64,000 bases of DNA from Stenopsyche tienmushanensis (Eukaryota; Arthropoda; Insecta; Trichoptera; Stenopsychidae), in NCBI GenBank assembly GCA_008973525.1, contig WACJ01000112.1:682001-746000 (forward strand), given 5' to 3'. The notes below the pieces were generated by a model, which ran no database searches, was not told where the DNA came from, and worked only from the letters and a program-made list of their open reading frames with translations. Below are positions 1-13,800 of this stretch, piece after piece; position 1 is the stretch's first letter; every line of letters begins with the position of its first letter. The position numbers were made by a program, and so were the translations under genes.

Positions 1-3000
1 TTCATCCACATGTGATGATCGATTTTTTCGTTTTCTGTGCGGATGGTGCTTTTACTTGGCAAATTGTTTGATAGAGCATATGCAGATTATGTCCCGAGAA
101 ATAAAAACGAAAAATTCACATACGGTTTGAGAGTATCCGAGGAAAAGTTAAAAGTTGGAATACGTATACATGATGATTTATATCTAAAGAAAAAAACATT
201 CCTGGAAATTAATTATTTGCGGATTTTTTCCTCCATATAAAAGCACGTTGTAATTTATAGTCGTCCCATTTAATACGGGAGGGCCATATTTACACTTGTT
301 TCTTGGAAGCTCTTTTTAACATTTTTTCCGACCCTTTTCCCTTTTGCTCGTTGTTCCTAATCGTCATATATCACCTTGCTGGATAAGCACCCTTTTTTTG
401 CAACGGACTAATTTAGGGGATGTGTCATTATCGATCTTCCGCAAACATTACTGCGCTATTTAAATAATGAAATCCTTATGTCGAGTAATTTCATACAAAA
501 AATACGCCTTGATGTAAAAGTATCCGTGGAAAACATTTTGCTTCAAGATTGCAACTATAGATTTTCATATGCCTTGTTGTTTTTTTTCCTTCGCTATAAA
601 TACATATAAAACTTATCTTTCCCTGCAAGAATAACAAGAAAACACCTCTATAGCCGACTGTCGAATATGTCAGAATGTTCTGAAGAAGATACGATCTCCC
701 GGGAGAGTTGGCTGTTACTCTTTTTCTCTCTATAAGATTTTCAATTATTCCTGGGATGCGATGTAAGAGGAAATATTCGCAAATCAAATATTTATTCTCC
801 GCCACAAGTTGATTATAAATATTTTTATGGCCGCTTTGAGGAATGTTATTCCATATTTGTTCCCTTGCGGTACACGAAAACTCGATATCATGAACATTTA
901 ATATAATACATGCCTCAAATATTAATACGGACATACGCTCTTTCGAATCGAACTTTTGAAAACTCATTTAAAATTCATTTTGAACATTTAAGAAATGCTT
1001 TATTTCTGCGGGTTGAGGGAGAGGAAACATTATCTTATGCTGAATTTGTAATGTATGCCTGTCTTGCAAGTCGGTACAAAGGCAGCAATTTAGGTCCCAC
1101 ACATAACCAGAATGACCCCAGAGGATTTGATATCAATTTTTAATACACAATACAAGAACACTGTAAAAAGAACTTTTTGTTTAAGACATCATTTAAAATG
1201 CCGTTATAAATTATTTAATACCGTTAAGACAGTAAGCTATACGTTTTGAATGGAAAAAAATTCTTCTAGGCTTTCTTTAAAAAAATAACTCAGTGTTGAA
1301 TTCTTGCAACTGTATCGAATATATTTGGAAACACCAAATAAATCATTGAGGAATATTTTAACATTTTTCAATGCAGTAATTTACTCAGAAGGCGACCGGA
1401 TCGATTCTTAGTTTAGGGACGCATTCTCTTTAGTCTCCCGAATCATATTACGAGGATAATCCTAAAAATAAGTGTACTGTGATAATAACGGGCGTGATTT
1501 GAATTGGAAAATGAGGATTTTCTGAGCTATATTGTGACTGAAGATAAAAAAGAGGATGGTTCATTACACGTTTGAATCAAAAATCATATTTTCCCTTCCC
1601 TGAAAAAAACACATGGGTGGAATTAAATTTTCAATCAACGAGAAGGTGCAGAAAGAGGTTCTGAAGTGAGGAAAGGAGCTAGCTGGAGAGTTCTTCGAGG
1701 AAGTACCACGGTTCACCAGAAGCATTGAACGGGATGGCGATTGTGTTGAAAATAGGTTAACAAGTGTATCAACAATATCCTGTATTATTTTTCAAATACA
1801 CTTTTTCTAAAAAAAGTTATAAAAATTTAGTACACTTACATTCAGGATTAGTCTCGTATATTACTATTTTTGGTATCACATTTTCAGAAGAAATTTTGAA
1901 TAAGTAAAATGAAAATTACATGATTCGCATAAACCAGTGATTCTCAATCGGTGCAGCTAAGTGGACTGCGAAAAAATGGTAAAAACCATGAAAATCTGCA
2001 AAATATGAAATGCACATTTACCCACGTAATCATATATGATTATGCGTAATAACAACCAGATAATGCATTTTTATGTAATCAGATGATACTACAGCTTAAT
2101 ATTCAATATAAAATAGCATTTTTGCAAGTAGATTTACAGAATTTTAAAAAAATACTGAATTCTATGGGCGTTTCTAGCATTTCCATTGAATTAAATCAAG
2201 TACGATAAAAATTGTGATTCAACATGCCCACTGTGCGCTTTTGATAAAAAGGTTTAATCGAGAGTACGCCAAATCGGCTTTGCTGACAATGACATGTTTA
2301 TTAAAAATAAAACAATGGCGATTCGTCCCGACGAGGGTTTGGTTCGGACGAACGAGTTAGGGGATGATAGAAATACATGTTTACGTTGCGTTATTAAACG
2401 GCAAGGCCTCACATCACCGTCGGAGTAAATTATTAGAATAACCCCCCCTAAAAAGCTGAATAAATTCGCCACAGATAAAGCAGGAGTGGCTAGAGGAAAA
2501 ACTGTTTTCCATTTATTACACGTATAAATCTCGCCATGTTTTTGTCGTAATCCACTTTTATTAGATAACGGGAGATGAATAAAATATTATGGAGCCGGAG
2601 GAATCCGAAAGAACGGCTGGGGATGTATGCAAAGATTTTGACGCCAAAAAACGAATAGTATAGAAAACGTATTCTAATTTAAAATCGTTCAAGATACGTG
2701 CAGTCTGGGCTAACATCCAATACATGCCGGGGTTGTGCAAATGGATGGTGTAAAATTAGCTCGAGGGTCGTTTATAATTGAATTAAGAAACGCTAGAGCT
2801 ATTGTAATTTGCAAATTTCAGTCTCACATAAAAGGGGGGGGCCCGTCCATCACAAGCATACATTCATTTGATAAGAGCTACAAATAAATCGAATAATAAT
2901 ATTTATTTAAAATTTATATATGGCACATTTAGTACAATAGACACATAGATGTCCCTAATAATTATGAAAAATCTTTATGAAAATCCTTGTTTCTCTATTG

Positions 3001-3589
3001 AATTTGGCTTCAATCTAAGATTGGAACAAAATATGAATAAGAATAATATTTTGAATGAATCTTATAACAAGGCTTTAATTTATTATGTATGAAATATGGA
3101 AAAATTCAATCAACATGTATACCCTAGTGAGACATTCAGATTAATAACAGATCTCATTAATAAACTGTCTAAAGGATAATTTTAAGAATAATCAACATTT
3201 TGTTATTGCTTGACCGTTTTTGGGGATTAGTTGCATTTAGGCTGCTGTATTTTCAAGTCGTGTTTTATACTCTTTCGGTGACTGTACTTGTGGAGAATAA
3301 ATTGCAATTATTGTATCATTTTCTAAAAAAGAGACTGCAACGCGTGCCACTAAAAATATTTGCAATATACTGGGCAATATTTTAAGCATTCGCAAATGTC
3401 AAAATCAGTTCCAGAAAATTCGATCTGGAAATATTGATTTAAAAAATTTCCCCAGAAGTTTCCCTAACTGCTGAAATCGAAAGTAATCCAACAGCAAGTA
3501 TTGAAAAAGTATTGGCTAATCTGAATTAAAGAAATCTGAAAATAATTGCGACAAGAAAAATGGGTCAAGAGAACCTGGGCACCGTTTTT

Positions 3590-4165
3590 AGGTGACTTAA
3601 TAACTGTAGATAAGAAATGGTCTTCTTTATTCTAATTATGGAAGCAAAAAACAATGGCTATCGAAGGGTCAGGTAGCCAAACCGACCTCTAAGCCCGACC
3701 TGATAATAAAGAAAATATTTTCTCTATTTGGTGGGACTGCAGGGGTATCATTCATTTTAAAATACTTAAACCTGGATAAACAATAAAAGCAATACTTTTT
3801 TGGGAACAATTAGATCGTTCAGCGGCAAAATTACTAAAAGAACTCTATCTTGTGCGTCCAAAACAAGTGTTTTTACAGCATGATAATACTCGTCCCTATA
3901 CAGCAAAAATAACGCGGGAAAAATAAACAGCCTTGGACGGAAGACAATTTGACATCCTTCTTTTTCTCAAGATATCATTTCGTCGGATTTCCATCTTTTT
4001 GAATCAATGCAGCATTATTTGGATGGTAAAAAATATACAAAATAAACGATGAGTTCAAAAATGGACTTTTATAATATTTTCGTTTTAAGCCCATGTGATG
4101 TTTTATGAAAGAGGCATTAGCATGTTATGATTGATTGAAATTTAAAAAAAATATTTGTTGTAAAA
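3590..4165 (+). pseudogene. Mariner-family transposase remnant
   Basis: Degenerate Tc1/mariner (DD34D) transposase relic. Translating across stops and frameshifts gives the usual order: a VDKKWS-like form of the first catalytic block (about 3602), WDCRGIIHFKILKPGQTI (about 3738-3795), and FLQHDNTRPYTAKITRE around the second aspartate (about 3871-3925). A C-terminal FYERGI-like block follows near 4100. No terminal repeats were found. The many nonsense codons make it inactive and old. Confidence 0.75.
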
Positions 4166-4682
4166 TTAGCTCAGAAGCGGTAAGCTAATGATGTTTTATT
4201 CATTATGTTGAAAATATAAAAATTTGTTCTGGATATCTGAAAGAGTAATGAATCGTTGGAGCCTTGAACTTGCCCAAAGAGTAGGCCAAATAAGGCAAAA
4301 ATTCTTATAAAAGTTGGATGGACATGGATATCAACACAATATCAGCATAAAAATCAACTTATTCACCGATGAAAGATAATTTCCTCACGAAAAACTTTCA
4401 TAATGACTTTCAATACTAGAAGGTAGACCGTTAATGAACAACTATCAAATATTAGTTAATAGTTAATAACTGAGAGATTTACAGACAGACATACACATCG
4501 ATTGTGTGCATAGATATAATTGAAGATTTCCATCTGGCGTTGAATTGAATTTAAATTTATATAAAGTAATTTACTATTCTTCAGTCCTGGATAAGTTAAT
4601 AATTTAACATCATTAAATCGCGTTATATTAGATTATTAAAATGAAAATTGATCGTCTCACAAGTTTGTTTGCTTCGTAATTC

Positions 4683-4770
4683 ACAGGTCAATAGGTCAAA
4701 GGCAATGGACTGGCTCACAGCCAGCATGCTTTGAGTTCAATTCCCCGACCTGCTTTGTGGTAGAAAGCCA
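4683..4770 (+). repeat. tRNA-derived SINE-like element
   Basis: The 5' CAGGTC pairs with the 3' GACCTG, closing a tRNA-sized unit of about 70 nt. GAGTTCAATTCC fits a pol III B box and an A-box-like segment follows the acceptor arm. The 3' part does not resemble the body of the two other tRNA-like copies in this window, so it is either another SINE family or an isolated tRNA pseudogene. Confidence 0.4.
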
Positions 4771-5339
4771 TAATTAGCTTTATCGTAAAAACTGAAGCAA
4801 GCCGAAGTATTCAATTTTTGATCTTTCCCAGCAAAACCACCTGTCATCAATCAAAATGCATCGTTTATTAAGTTATATGAATAAATGAAACAGCACGGCC
4901 GCAAGATTATTTATTTTTCTTTGAATGTGACGTATGCCTAAATAAAGCACTCCCTGAATAATATATAGCCGCGTTGAAAAGCACACCAGGGCAAAAAATC
5001 GTCGTTTTTCAGGATGATTTACGCGATGTAAGGGTTGATATATCTTTTTATATGCTATGCCGGGAAACAAAAATGCAAAATTTTATATTCCAATGCTGAA
5101 ATGAAATGCCAAGAGCTCCATTGGGCCCTCCCTTATATGTAGTTTTCGGATCAGATATGAAAAATGACCAGGTTCGTCGAAATATAATATTTTAACAATA
5201 ACTATTGAATATTTGAATATATTTTATATAAAATAGTCAACAAATACATTTCTATATGAACCTGAAATTTTGATTAAAGAAATTGTTCATGAGTATCGTC
5301 GTATTGTAAATATATTAAGGAAAATAATAATGAAATATA

Positions 5340-5510
5340 CCTGTAGGTTATCCCACGGTTAAGCGGTTGAATTCGCATCTTGGACTCGAACCTACAGGAT
5401 ATGTGACTGGCGACCACATTTTTGAAAGCATATATACTTCTTTAAATACCATTCCAAAATGGTTGGTAATTGTCCAATAAAAAATATTGCTAAAAGCCTC
5501 CTAAAAAAAA
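5340..5510 (+). repeat. tRNA-derived SINE, copy 1
   Basis: The tRNA-like head begins CCTGTAGGTT and closes with AACCTACAGG, with a B-box-like GACTCGAACCTAC. It is followed by a body shared with the copy at 48703-48870: a GATATGTGA / AGATGTGA motif just after the head, then a GTTGGTAAT-TGTCC / GTTGGCAAT-AGTCC block and an ATTGCTAA block. Two diverged copies sharing head and body indicate retroposition rather than a functional tRNA gene. Confidence 0.6.
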
Positions 5511-6574
5511 CATTAAATGGATAAATCGATCAATCTGATACCTTATTTTTAAAAATAAATGACTTTGTTTTGGCTGTGTATAAATGTTCTAATCTTATGT
5601 AAAAATAAAAATAAAACGTTTATACAAAATTGCAAACAATATTTCTGTTAAGGGTTAACATCAAATTACAGTCGTTACAACTATTTTTGATTGATGCTTT
5701 ATTGTGTTTTTAGAACTAAAATCGGCTTTCTTCCAAATTCTCTTGCCCGCTTTCTTGCCGTAGTACAAAGAAAAGGAGCCTTCCGAGCCCATTTTGTCAT
5801 AATGACAAGCTATGCCTGAACAAACTCATCATGAAATAAATCGTTTGATCTGTCAAGAAATAGCACGCTCGAAAAATTTTCCACCATACATTTCACCACA
5901 ACACGTAAAAATGTATACACCCAGCCAATTCCACATTTATACTTATATATAAAAGCTCCTGTAAATAAATATATATTTAGAATCTGTTGTATTTAACGCT
6001 GACACAAATCCATTGTGCTCATTCATAAGCGGCGTTCAATTACGAAATCAAGAGTACATAGAGTTGAAGTGAAGCAATTCAAATAATGGTAGATTGTTCC
6101 CTTAGGTCATTGTTCTTTGGTTGCTCCCTTGGCGTGTATTTATTTAGGTATTAATAATTGGTCGGGGTGTATTGGTGAGGGGTGGCGTACCTCACGGGGC
6201 GTTAAATACGTCTCCCGTTATCTCCGTTAACGGCCACTTGACAATCCTAACGAAGCCGTTAATTCGCTGCTAGCGAGCAGAAAGCTCAGGATTAGCTCTC
6301 TTGTATCTGTATAACACATTCGTTACGAAACACCACATACACCAGATTCAGATACTCCTAACATAAACACAACCATAATGATCTGACTCTGCTAATGGCC
6401 GGGAATCACCTCCATTGTTTGTCCTCTCTCGCTTTGAAAAAAGCTCAAAACTCTTGTTAAGCATCCCTTTTGTGAAATCGAGTATATTCAATATCCATTT
6501 AGTTTTATTTTTCTTCGTTGTAAAGTACCATATTCGCAATTGGACGTAGTTGATCTTCAATCTGTTATCAGATG

Positions 6575-6925
6575 TAGGTGATGAAGAGAAACTTAAATTG
6601 CGTTTTTCTCGAAATTATTTTCTTCAAGTTCATTTTTTTTATTATTTTAAAATATTTATTCTTCATTATAGGTAATATTTTACATAATGTTATACAAAGT
6701 AAAATTATTTTTAAATTTTTTATTGCAAATTACTTGTCCAGGACTTCCTTAGTGAAGAATGTCATCTTTCGCGCACTGACATACGTGGCTCCCCCCCACC
6801 CACTTTAAAATATATTTTTATGTTTAATAAAAATTGTTTAGTCAACACAATAAATATCAATATTCTATATTTAAAACTTTTTGTATTAAAAAAATGTTAA
6901 AAAATCAGAAAAGCAGAAACGTTCC
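6575..6925. mobile_element. Truncated TTAA-type element, family GGGACG
   Basis: Related to the complete copy at 28091-28805. Shared blocks include GCGTTTTTCTCGAAA (near 6600), a GGACTTCC segment near 6740 followed by a short run of G/C-rich bases, and the right terminus CAGAAACGTTCC just before TTAA (6926-6929). The left terminal repeat is missing, so this is a 5'-truncated non-autonomous copy. Confidence 0.6.
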
Positions 6926-9900
6926 TTAAGACACAATTATTATGCAGAAATAATTAATAGCAAATATGTTGAATTAGCAAATATGATATTGAATGTATTG
7001 TTGGAAATTCAGCAATTCATAGGTGGCCCTGATATATTGTTAATCGCATCAATATTTATTATTTCAGATCCATAAATCAGGCTAAACTTGGATCAAAATG
7101 ATTGATGAAAATACGTAAATATCCGATCTTTAACATTTGTTGGTATAATGTTTTTTTTCCACAATCAAGGTTTGCACCCAAACTTTTGCAAACATAATCC
7201 ACTACATCGATGATTTGTCTTGTAGCCCAAGGGAAATAACACCACTGCGTCGCTATTAATCAGTGCTGAAGCAATTTACTAGATCAACAGCGACTTCTTC
7301 GTGTTTTCCTTCTTCTTTATGACCCACCGTTTTCTGACACCAGTGAACTGCTTTTAGCTTTATTCCTTCTCCTCAAACATAAAATAACTTTCACGCGTTC
7401 ATTCCCTTGAATAGGTCACTGTTTTGGCGATTTGCTTCACCACATAGATATTATATTTCTCCCATTACGCAATCTATTGTTTTCCGCGCATGTTTAAATT
7501 GAAATAAGATTATGTGAATAGAAAATCAAGCACTTATAATTAAACCTGTTCGACTATATTAATCGTCTCAGTACTTACTTTTTCAGAAGCAAGAGCCCAG
7601 GACTTATTTTTAAATTCTGGATTATTCACCATATGATAATTAATAATATCAGAAATCGTCTCTTTTGCCATGAAATATAATAGAAAATAAATCAAATTTG
7701 CCAATGGTAGTGGTGGGGACAAAATCAGTATAAAATGTATTGCATAATATTTAGAAAACTGTATTTGCATTTCAGTATAATATAACATACATATTGAATA
7801 ACTGATGAGTAAAATCAAAAAATGTCGACCAAATTGGATCAAAGCGCAAGATCAAACAATGTTGAGAGCTTTTTTGACAATTTATTATGTATGATTTTGA
7901 GGCTTATTAAGGGAAAGACTATAAAAAATTAAATGGTGAACCAAAGAGATTTTCATTTTTAAAAAATATCTCTTAAAAATCCATTGTTCCATTAGAAAAA
8001 TGATGATATTATAAGATCAAGAATATTTAGGGAGCTTTTTGTTTCGCTTTACTGTGCGATTATATGTCCCAAATGGACTTTGTGTCCCTAATGGTTCAAT
8101 CAAACATGTCATCTGTCCACTTTTGATTTTATTTATTTATGCCAAACTTCAATTGAATTTACCAAAATCTAAGAATACCCAAAATATTAAAAAGTTTGGG
8201 TAAAATCCTTGACATTTATTGTGATGGTTCGTGTTCGTCATCATACTAATTTGGAAGATCAGAAATATTCATATATCAGATCATCTGTCTTGATATTTTG
8301 GATTTGAGGAATTAAATAATGAGGTGATTAAATAATAATAATCATAGATCATCTTTTATCTAATAATCGTATTAAAATAATTTTGCTCTGACTTAACCAA
8401 CAGGACAATCTAAAAACAATACATGTAAAATAATTTCCCAAGAAAAAACCATGAAAAAAAACCTACGAAGATTGCCTAAATTTGATAAAGTATACAGCAC
8501 CTTAAGAAGTTGTTAGTCAATGAGTATATGTGTGATTAATATTGAAGATCATTCAAAATTTGTAGCAAATATATGTATATGTATAATAAAATATATGACT
8601 TAAACACTAATTGCGAGTACCTGACAGATAATTATGATGTAAGTAAGCTGTTTCACAACATAGTTTTAAAATGCTGTTCATAAGAGTCAAAGGCAGTTAA
8701 TTAAAAGACACATTTATGATGCGCCAAGATTAAAAGAATTTAATTAGTACAGTTCAACTCGATCTTTTTTAAAGGAACGACATTTTCAACGATGGATGCC
8801 TCGATAATTAAAAGCGATATGGATGATACTCACAGTAGTTGAAGCGTCCTCTATTGAAGTATCTGAAGCGAATATGCTCAAGACTTGTAATGCGATTAAA
8901 TTTTAATTATCAATATAAAATAGTGGATACATTTTAAGCGATAATTAAAGCATTAAAGGTGTGACGCTTTGAACCGCGTTATAACGAATGTCACTATTTT
9001 TTATAATTATCCTTAGTCTAAAAAAATCTATAAAGGTAGCTCCTGCATAACATAGTTCCAGAACAATCGAAGATTTCTACAACAGATTGCCGAAAATAGA
9101 TGTCTGGTTTTTATGGCATTCAAAATTTCCTAAGATCGATGTGTAATTCGGAGAGATGTTGATGTTAAGCTTCAAGAAAAATCAAAATGATACAAATAGC
9201 TAGAGTTAGTCAGTTTCAGTCTTGGGATCCGACCAATAGTCTTGGCCGCAGTAAGTTTGATCTTCCCGCATGGTGTCGTGTTTTCTTCTAACTTTTGAAA
9301 TAATATGTATAATAATTTCATAAGCTCTAATTAATTTATATTATTGTCTCTTGAATTTAGAATTATGCCAAATGTCATTTCATAAAAAATTGCATTATTA
9401 GGCTCATATTCTATCATTAATTCTTAAATATTCCAGACTTTTGTCTGTATTTTCTGTATTAAAATAATAAATATGAGTGAAAATATTTGCAATTAATTAA
9501 TATTAAAATAAATACACAAAACCTCATAATATCCTATTAAAGATGTCCAATTTAATTCGTCATATAAAGACGAATATAATAAAATCACATCTGTGTAATG
9601 TTAAATTTCAAATCCATTTTTGGGCGTTTTGGCCGTCTTTAATCATAATAAAATTTGAATTCAAAAATTATGGCCTAAAGCTATTTATCTATTCCCCAGT
9701 CAAATAACAGTTTACCAAATGAATTAGTACGCAAAACCAATTCAGTGGCTTTTGAGATGCTGAAAATCGTAAGGCACGTTTAGCACATTAAGCGTACTTG
9801 AGCTATTTTAGAATTGCTTAATTAAGTAAGTGTTAAGACAAAACGTACAGGAGGGGATTAATCTCATCTCTTCATGCGTGTGAAGGTTGGTAAATTTAGA

Positions 9901-10633
9901 TTTTTGCCGTCTGGAACTTTTATTTAGTCCAAAAAATACACACCAGACAAACATATCAAATAGAATAATATTAATTTTAATAAATAAAACATTTTAATTA
10001 AGTGATTATATTATTACTCAATTGTGTAACCTGCTGATATTAAAAAAAATATATAAATTATTTTAATAATTGGCTTTCAAGCTATGGGAATACTAACGTC
10101 TTCTCTTCTTCTGTTTTGAGTCTTCTACGGCCATTTTCAATTTTCAAGAGCTACGCAGAATACTCTAGAGATTTGTTGTCTAACAGCGACCATAATTTTC
10201 GTTTGGATTCAACAATACCTGATATTGCCATATTAAAAAATATCGCTGTAATCAGTCTTGTTCGGATTAAAAATTAGTCCCTCAAATTTTTGGCCTTTTT
10301 TATTGATGGTCCTGTATAAAAAAAGATGAGATCGCTTTAAATTAGCTTATGCTCCAAAATAAATTCAAGGGCACCTAAAGGGTGGAATAATTAATGGAAG
10401 ATTCACTTTATGTGACACGGGGCCTCCGTCATACGTGTCATGATATTGATTTGTTGTCACTCTAAAGTGTCTCTTGTGACTCTCCTCCCATCATACAGGG
10501 GTAGATTGGAAAAACTGCGGTTGCTAGCTGAAATATTGGAAACGGCGAATAATATGATAATAGCAGCAATTCATCAAAATCACATCCATTCACACTGGAA
10601 TCGTGACGTCCACACTTTTTTTTCTGATTACAG

Positions 10634-10865
10634 GCCTCCGAGTCTATCATGTACAAATATAAGAATCACACCCTCATCTCCCAAGTGCCAAATCCATCCT
10701 GTCCATGGACCTGCGAGCTGACCAACGACGCCGGCTACGTCGTCTACTCCGCCCTCGGCTCTTTCTATATCCCGATGTTCGTCATGCTGTTCTTCTACTG
10801 GAGGATATACAAGGCCGCAGTCAGGACGACCAAAGCCATCAACCAAGGATTCAGAACCACCAAAA
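10634..10865 (+). CDS. Oamb: Oamb exon A: ECL2 end, TM5, start of IL3
   Basis: The acceptor is TTACAG just before 10634 and the donor A|GTAAGT follows 10865. The exon opens in phase 0 and leaves one base of the last codon, completed by exon B to give Ser-Lys-Gly. It encodes the end of extracellular loop 2 with two cysteines (CPWTC), one of which should form the conserved disulfide to TM3. TM5 then carries serines at the positions that contact the amine's phenol ring in aminergic receptors. It ends in the first third of cytoplasmic loop 3. GC content rises clearly over the surrounding DNA. Confidence 0.93.
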
Positions 10866-13800
10866 GTAAGTATTTTATTTTGTCGATCATCCACGGTCAT
10901 TGTCTCCCATATCAGCCATGACCGTTTATGGTCTTTGAATGGATGTAATAATTACCCGTGAAGATATAACGGGATGTTATTGTATACCCAAGCAAAAACC
11001 TATTGTTATAATGCAAATATATTCACGGGAATATAAATCGATACATAAATTAATATAAAGTACTCAATTAAAATTTAGATCAACTAAATAAATGCTTTGG
11101 CATTATGCGAGAAATGCAAATCGTTGTTCTATTTTTGATCCTAGAATTTTTATATTTCAGCTAAAATATTATTGTTGAAGTAAGAAATTACCTCACTCCA
11201 AAAGCTTATTAAACTTTTGTATATGTAAAAAATCACTATTAAATATCGAAGAAAAAACATTATTATACATATCAATAATAATTGCCACTTAATCGCAAAA
11301 GCACCCTCTGATTATTAACAACAAAAAGCTTTAAGGGCATAGAATAAGCGAATATTGCAATGATATTGCTGTAGATTTTATGTGATTGCATTACGACGAT
11401 GCTGAAGATGCAATAAAAAGGAAAGTTATTATTAAAAAAAATCGAATCTCTTTGATATCAAATTTCATGCATCAAATCGATGTGTTCCATCATGGAAATG
11501 CATGAAAAGCGTCAATCATTGGCTACGTCTTTCATCACCATCTTGATTGGGCAAACCATGAGGTTGTATCAGCTCATGGGGTTTTATCGGCTCAATTATG
11601 CTCGGCTGATCAAATTATCAAAGGCGTTGAGCGTTTGAGTCTAGGTTTAGGTCTAAACTACAGTTTAAGATTGATGATTTGCCACCAATTGAATCAGAGT
11701 CTTATTAAATCATAAATAATTATCACAGAAACCCGCATCTCTATGATCTATAATGCAGATCTATTAAAAAAGGAAACAGACGGGGCAAATACTAATCGTA
11801 AAAACCATCCACCACCTTACATGATTAACATTTCGAATATTCATGCATTTGGTGGTTTGCTTGCGATATAATTCACTTTAAAATATCAAATACAATTACT
11901 GTCGATAAGTACGATAAATTGTTAATCAGATGATTAAAATAAAAAAAATAATAGTAAAATACCTTCAAATTTTAATTAACCGTAAAAGGGTAATACTACA
12001 AGAAGTTTAATGGGGATCTACTATTATTTTTCGCAAATTATGTCTCCTTTAGGCTATGATTAATTCAGGTTTTTAGAACATACATTGAACTTAATTCGAC
12101 ATTATTTTATAAAAAGCACATCAAAGAATTGTTAGATAGAAGGAAAATAATCTTAAATAACGACAACAATCGAAAGGTTTTTTATCATAAAAATATTATT
12201 TTAGACAAGAAATGTTATCAAATCTAATATCAGTTTATTAATATTTTAATAATTAATAAAATGTATATTTTAAAACGCAAATGATCGAATAAAATTAGCC
12301 ACATCCACTGATATTCAATTTATTTGGAATTTTAACGACCCTTAAGAAACGTTGAAAATATCTATTTAAACTTGAATAGAATAAGGCATATTATATTTGA
12401 ATACACGAATAAAGAAGGAAGGAAAGCGGAATAATCTTCATTATAAAAAATCTCCTGCCATTTATCGTAATTAAAATTTGTATCGGTGTGCTTTAAGGGC
12501 AATTAGTCCAAATGCTATCTCTTGTATTTTAATTAGGTCAAGCTGTGTTAATGTAGACGATTTTTTATCATCCCGCTCAATAGAAGGGCTTTATTTTTTT
12601 CGGATGATTAGTTTCTTTCTTCTTTTATAACAACTCCTTATTTTTTCATGTCATTGTTCATTTTTCATGTCATTTGAAGGAAGATCTATGCCAATATTAG
12701 TTGCAATATTGAATAATGCACAGATATCTTATCGTGAAATATCGTCATTCTTAATCATCAATTCAATATCATCATTTATTTTATAAATCTGAATTTAAAA
12801 AATGTGTTTTTAAAGCATATTATCATAAACGTCTTTTTTATTATAGCTTTCACGTTTAAAATTCAGGAAAATAAGTAACATTTATTCCGGCCATTCTTAT
12901 GTAATGTATTATATTTAAACGTAAAATATTTAAATATTGTAAGTTATATTCTGCCTTCTTACAGTGCCATAACAACCATCGCTCGTATGTGATTTTCATA
13001 GAAAAATTTCCCTGGAATAAATGATGGAAATATGCCTACAAAAGGATAAGATCATTTGAATATGAATTTTTAGAAAAGGAAAGATTTATAAACTAACAAT
13101 GATATATTTTCTATAGTCTAGATTTGAACTTCAACCTTTAAAATAATAGTCCAAGAATACTCATTGGTGTAAATTAAGTTTGTTGCAAAGTTCATTAAAA
13201 TGTATGCACATTTAATGTCTGCAAATTTGTCAATTAAATTTTAAAAGTTGTCAAGGCTTTAAAGAGTTTAAATTAAAAGCTTCATTGGGAGATTAAGTAG
13301 GCTGTCAACCAGGTTATTATTTCGTTCAGCTACATTTTACAAAGATCAACTTTTGCCTTTTGAAATGAAGATCCGCTGAGCATTCAAGTTTTTAATTCGA
13401 AAGAAAACCATACCTACGATGAAATATCCTCATTTGACGTGTAAAAACGCTCCTTCGGAGATGTTTAAGGATGAACGACTTTTATTTGAAGGGTCGGAGA
13501 GTTAAGCAAAAATTCCCGTCTGTAAGTAGTTGCCACCATTAATCTCTTGTTTTTTTAATGGAACATTTTTCAACTGTCAAGTATGAACTTCTCCCAGAAC
13601 ATCTTTCACTTCATCCCTTGGCTCAACATTTGAACATTTCTCGAGCAAATTATCTTTATTGCCTTTCTGTTGTTACCAAGAGAAGGCATGACTGTAATAT
13701 GATTTCTTAGCAGCAATATTTTAAGTATGGCTTGCAGAAAATAATTAATCCCCATATCGATGATGAAATAATTAACTCTCAAACCAAATACAAGGCTTAA

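Larger units (their letters stand above)
1..10633. other. Upstream/intronic DNA of the octopamine receptor, no exon recognised
   Basis: This stretch precedes the first recognisable Oamb exon. The exons for TM1-TM4 must lie upstream, and I found none of their expected motifs here, so it is probably intron. It is AT-rich and all its open frames are short and without family resemblance. Recognisable content is a mariner remnant (3590-4165), two tRNA-like SINE copies (4683-4770 and 5340-5510) and a truncated TTAA-type element (6575-6925). A GC-richer island lies around 6130-6310. A possibly coding-derived patch at 7150-7380 was not identified. Confidence 0.6.

Noticed and set aside
4683..5400. 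Functional tRNA genes
   Set aside because: The stems are imperfect, no clear anticodon arm with a canonical loop is visible, and one copy has a SINE body shared with 48703-48870.
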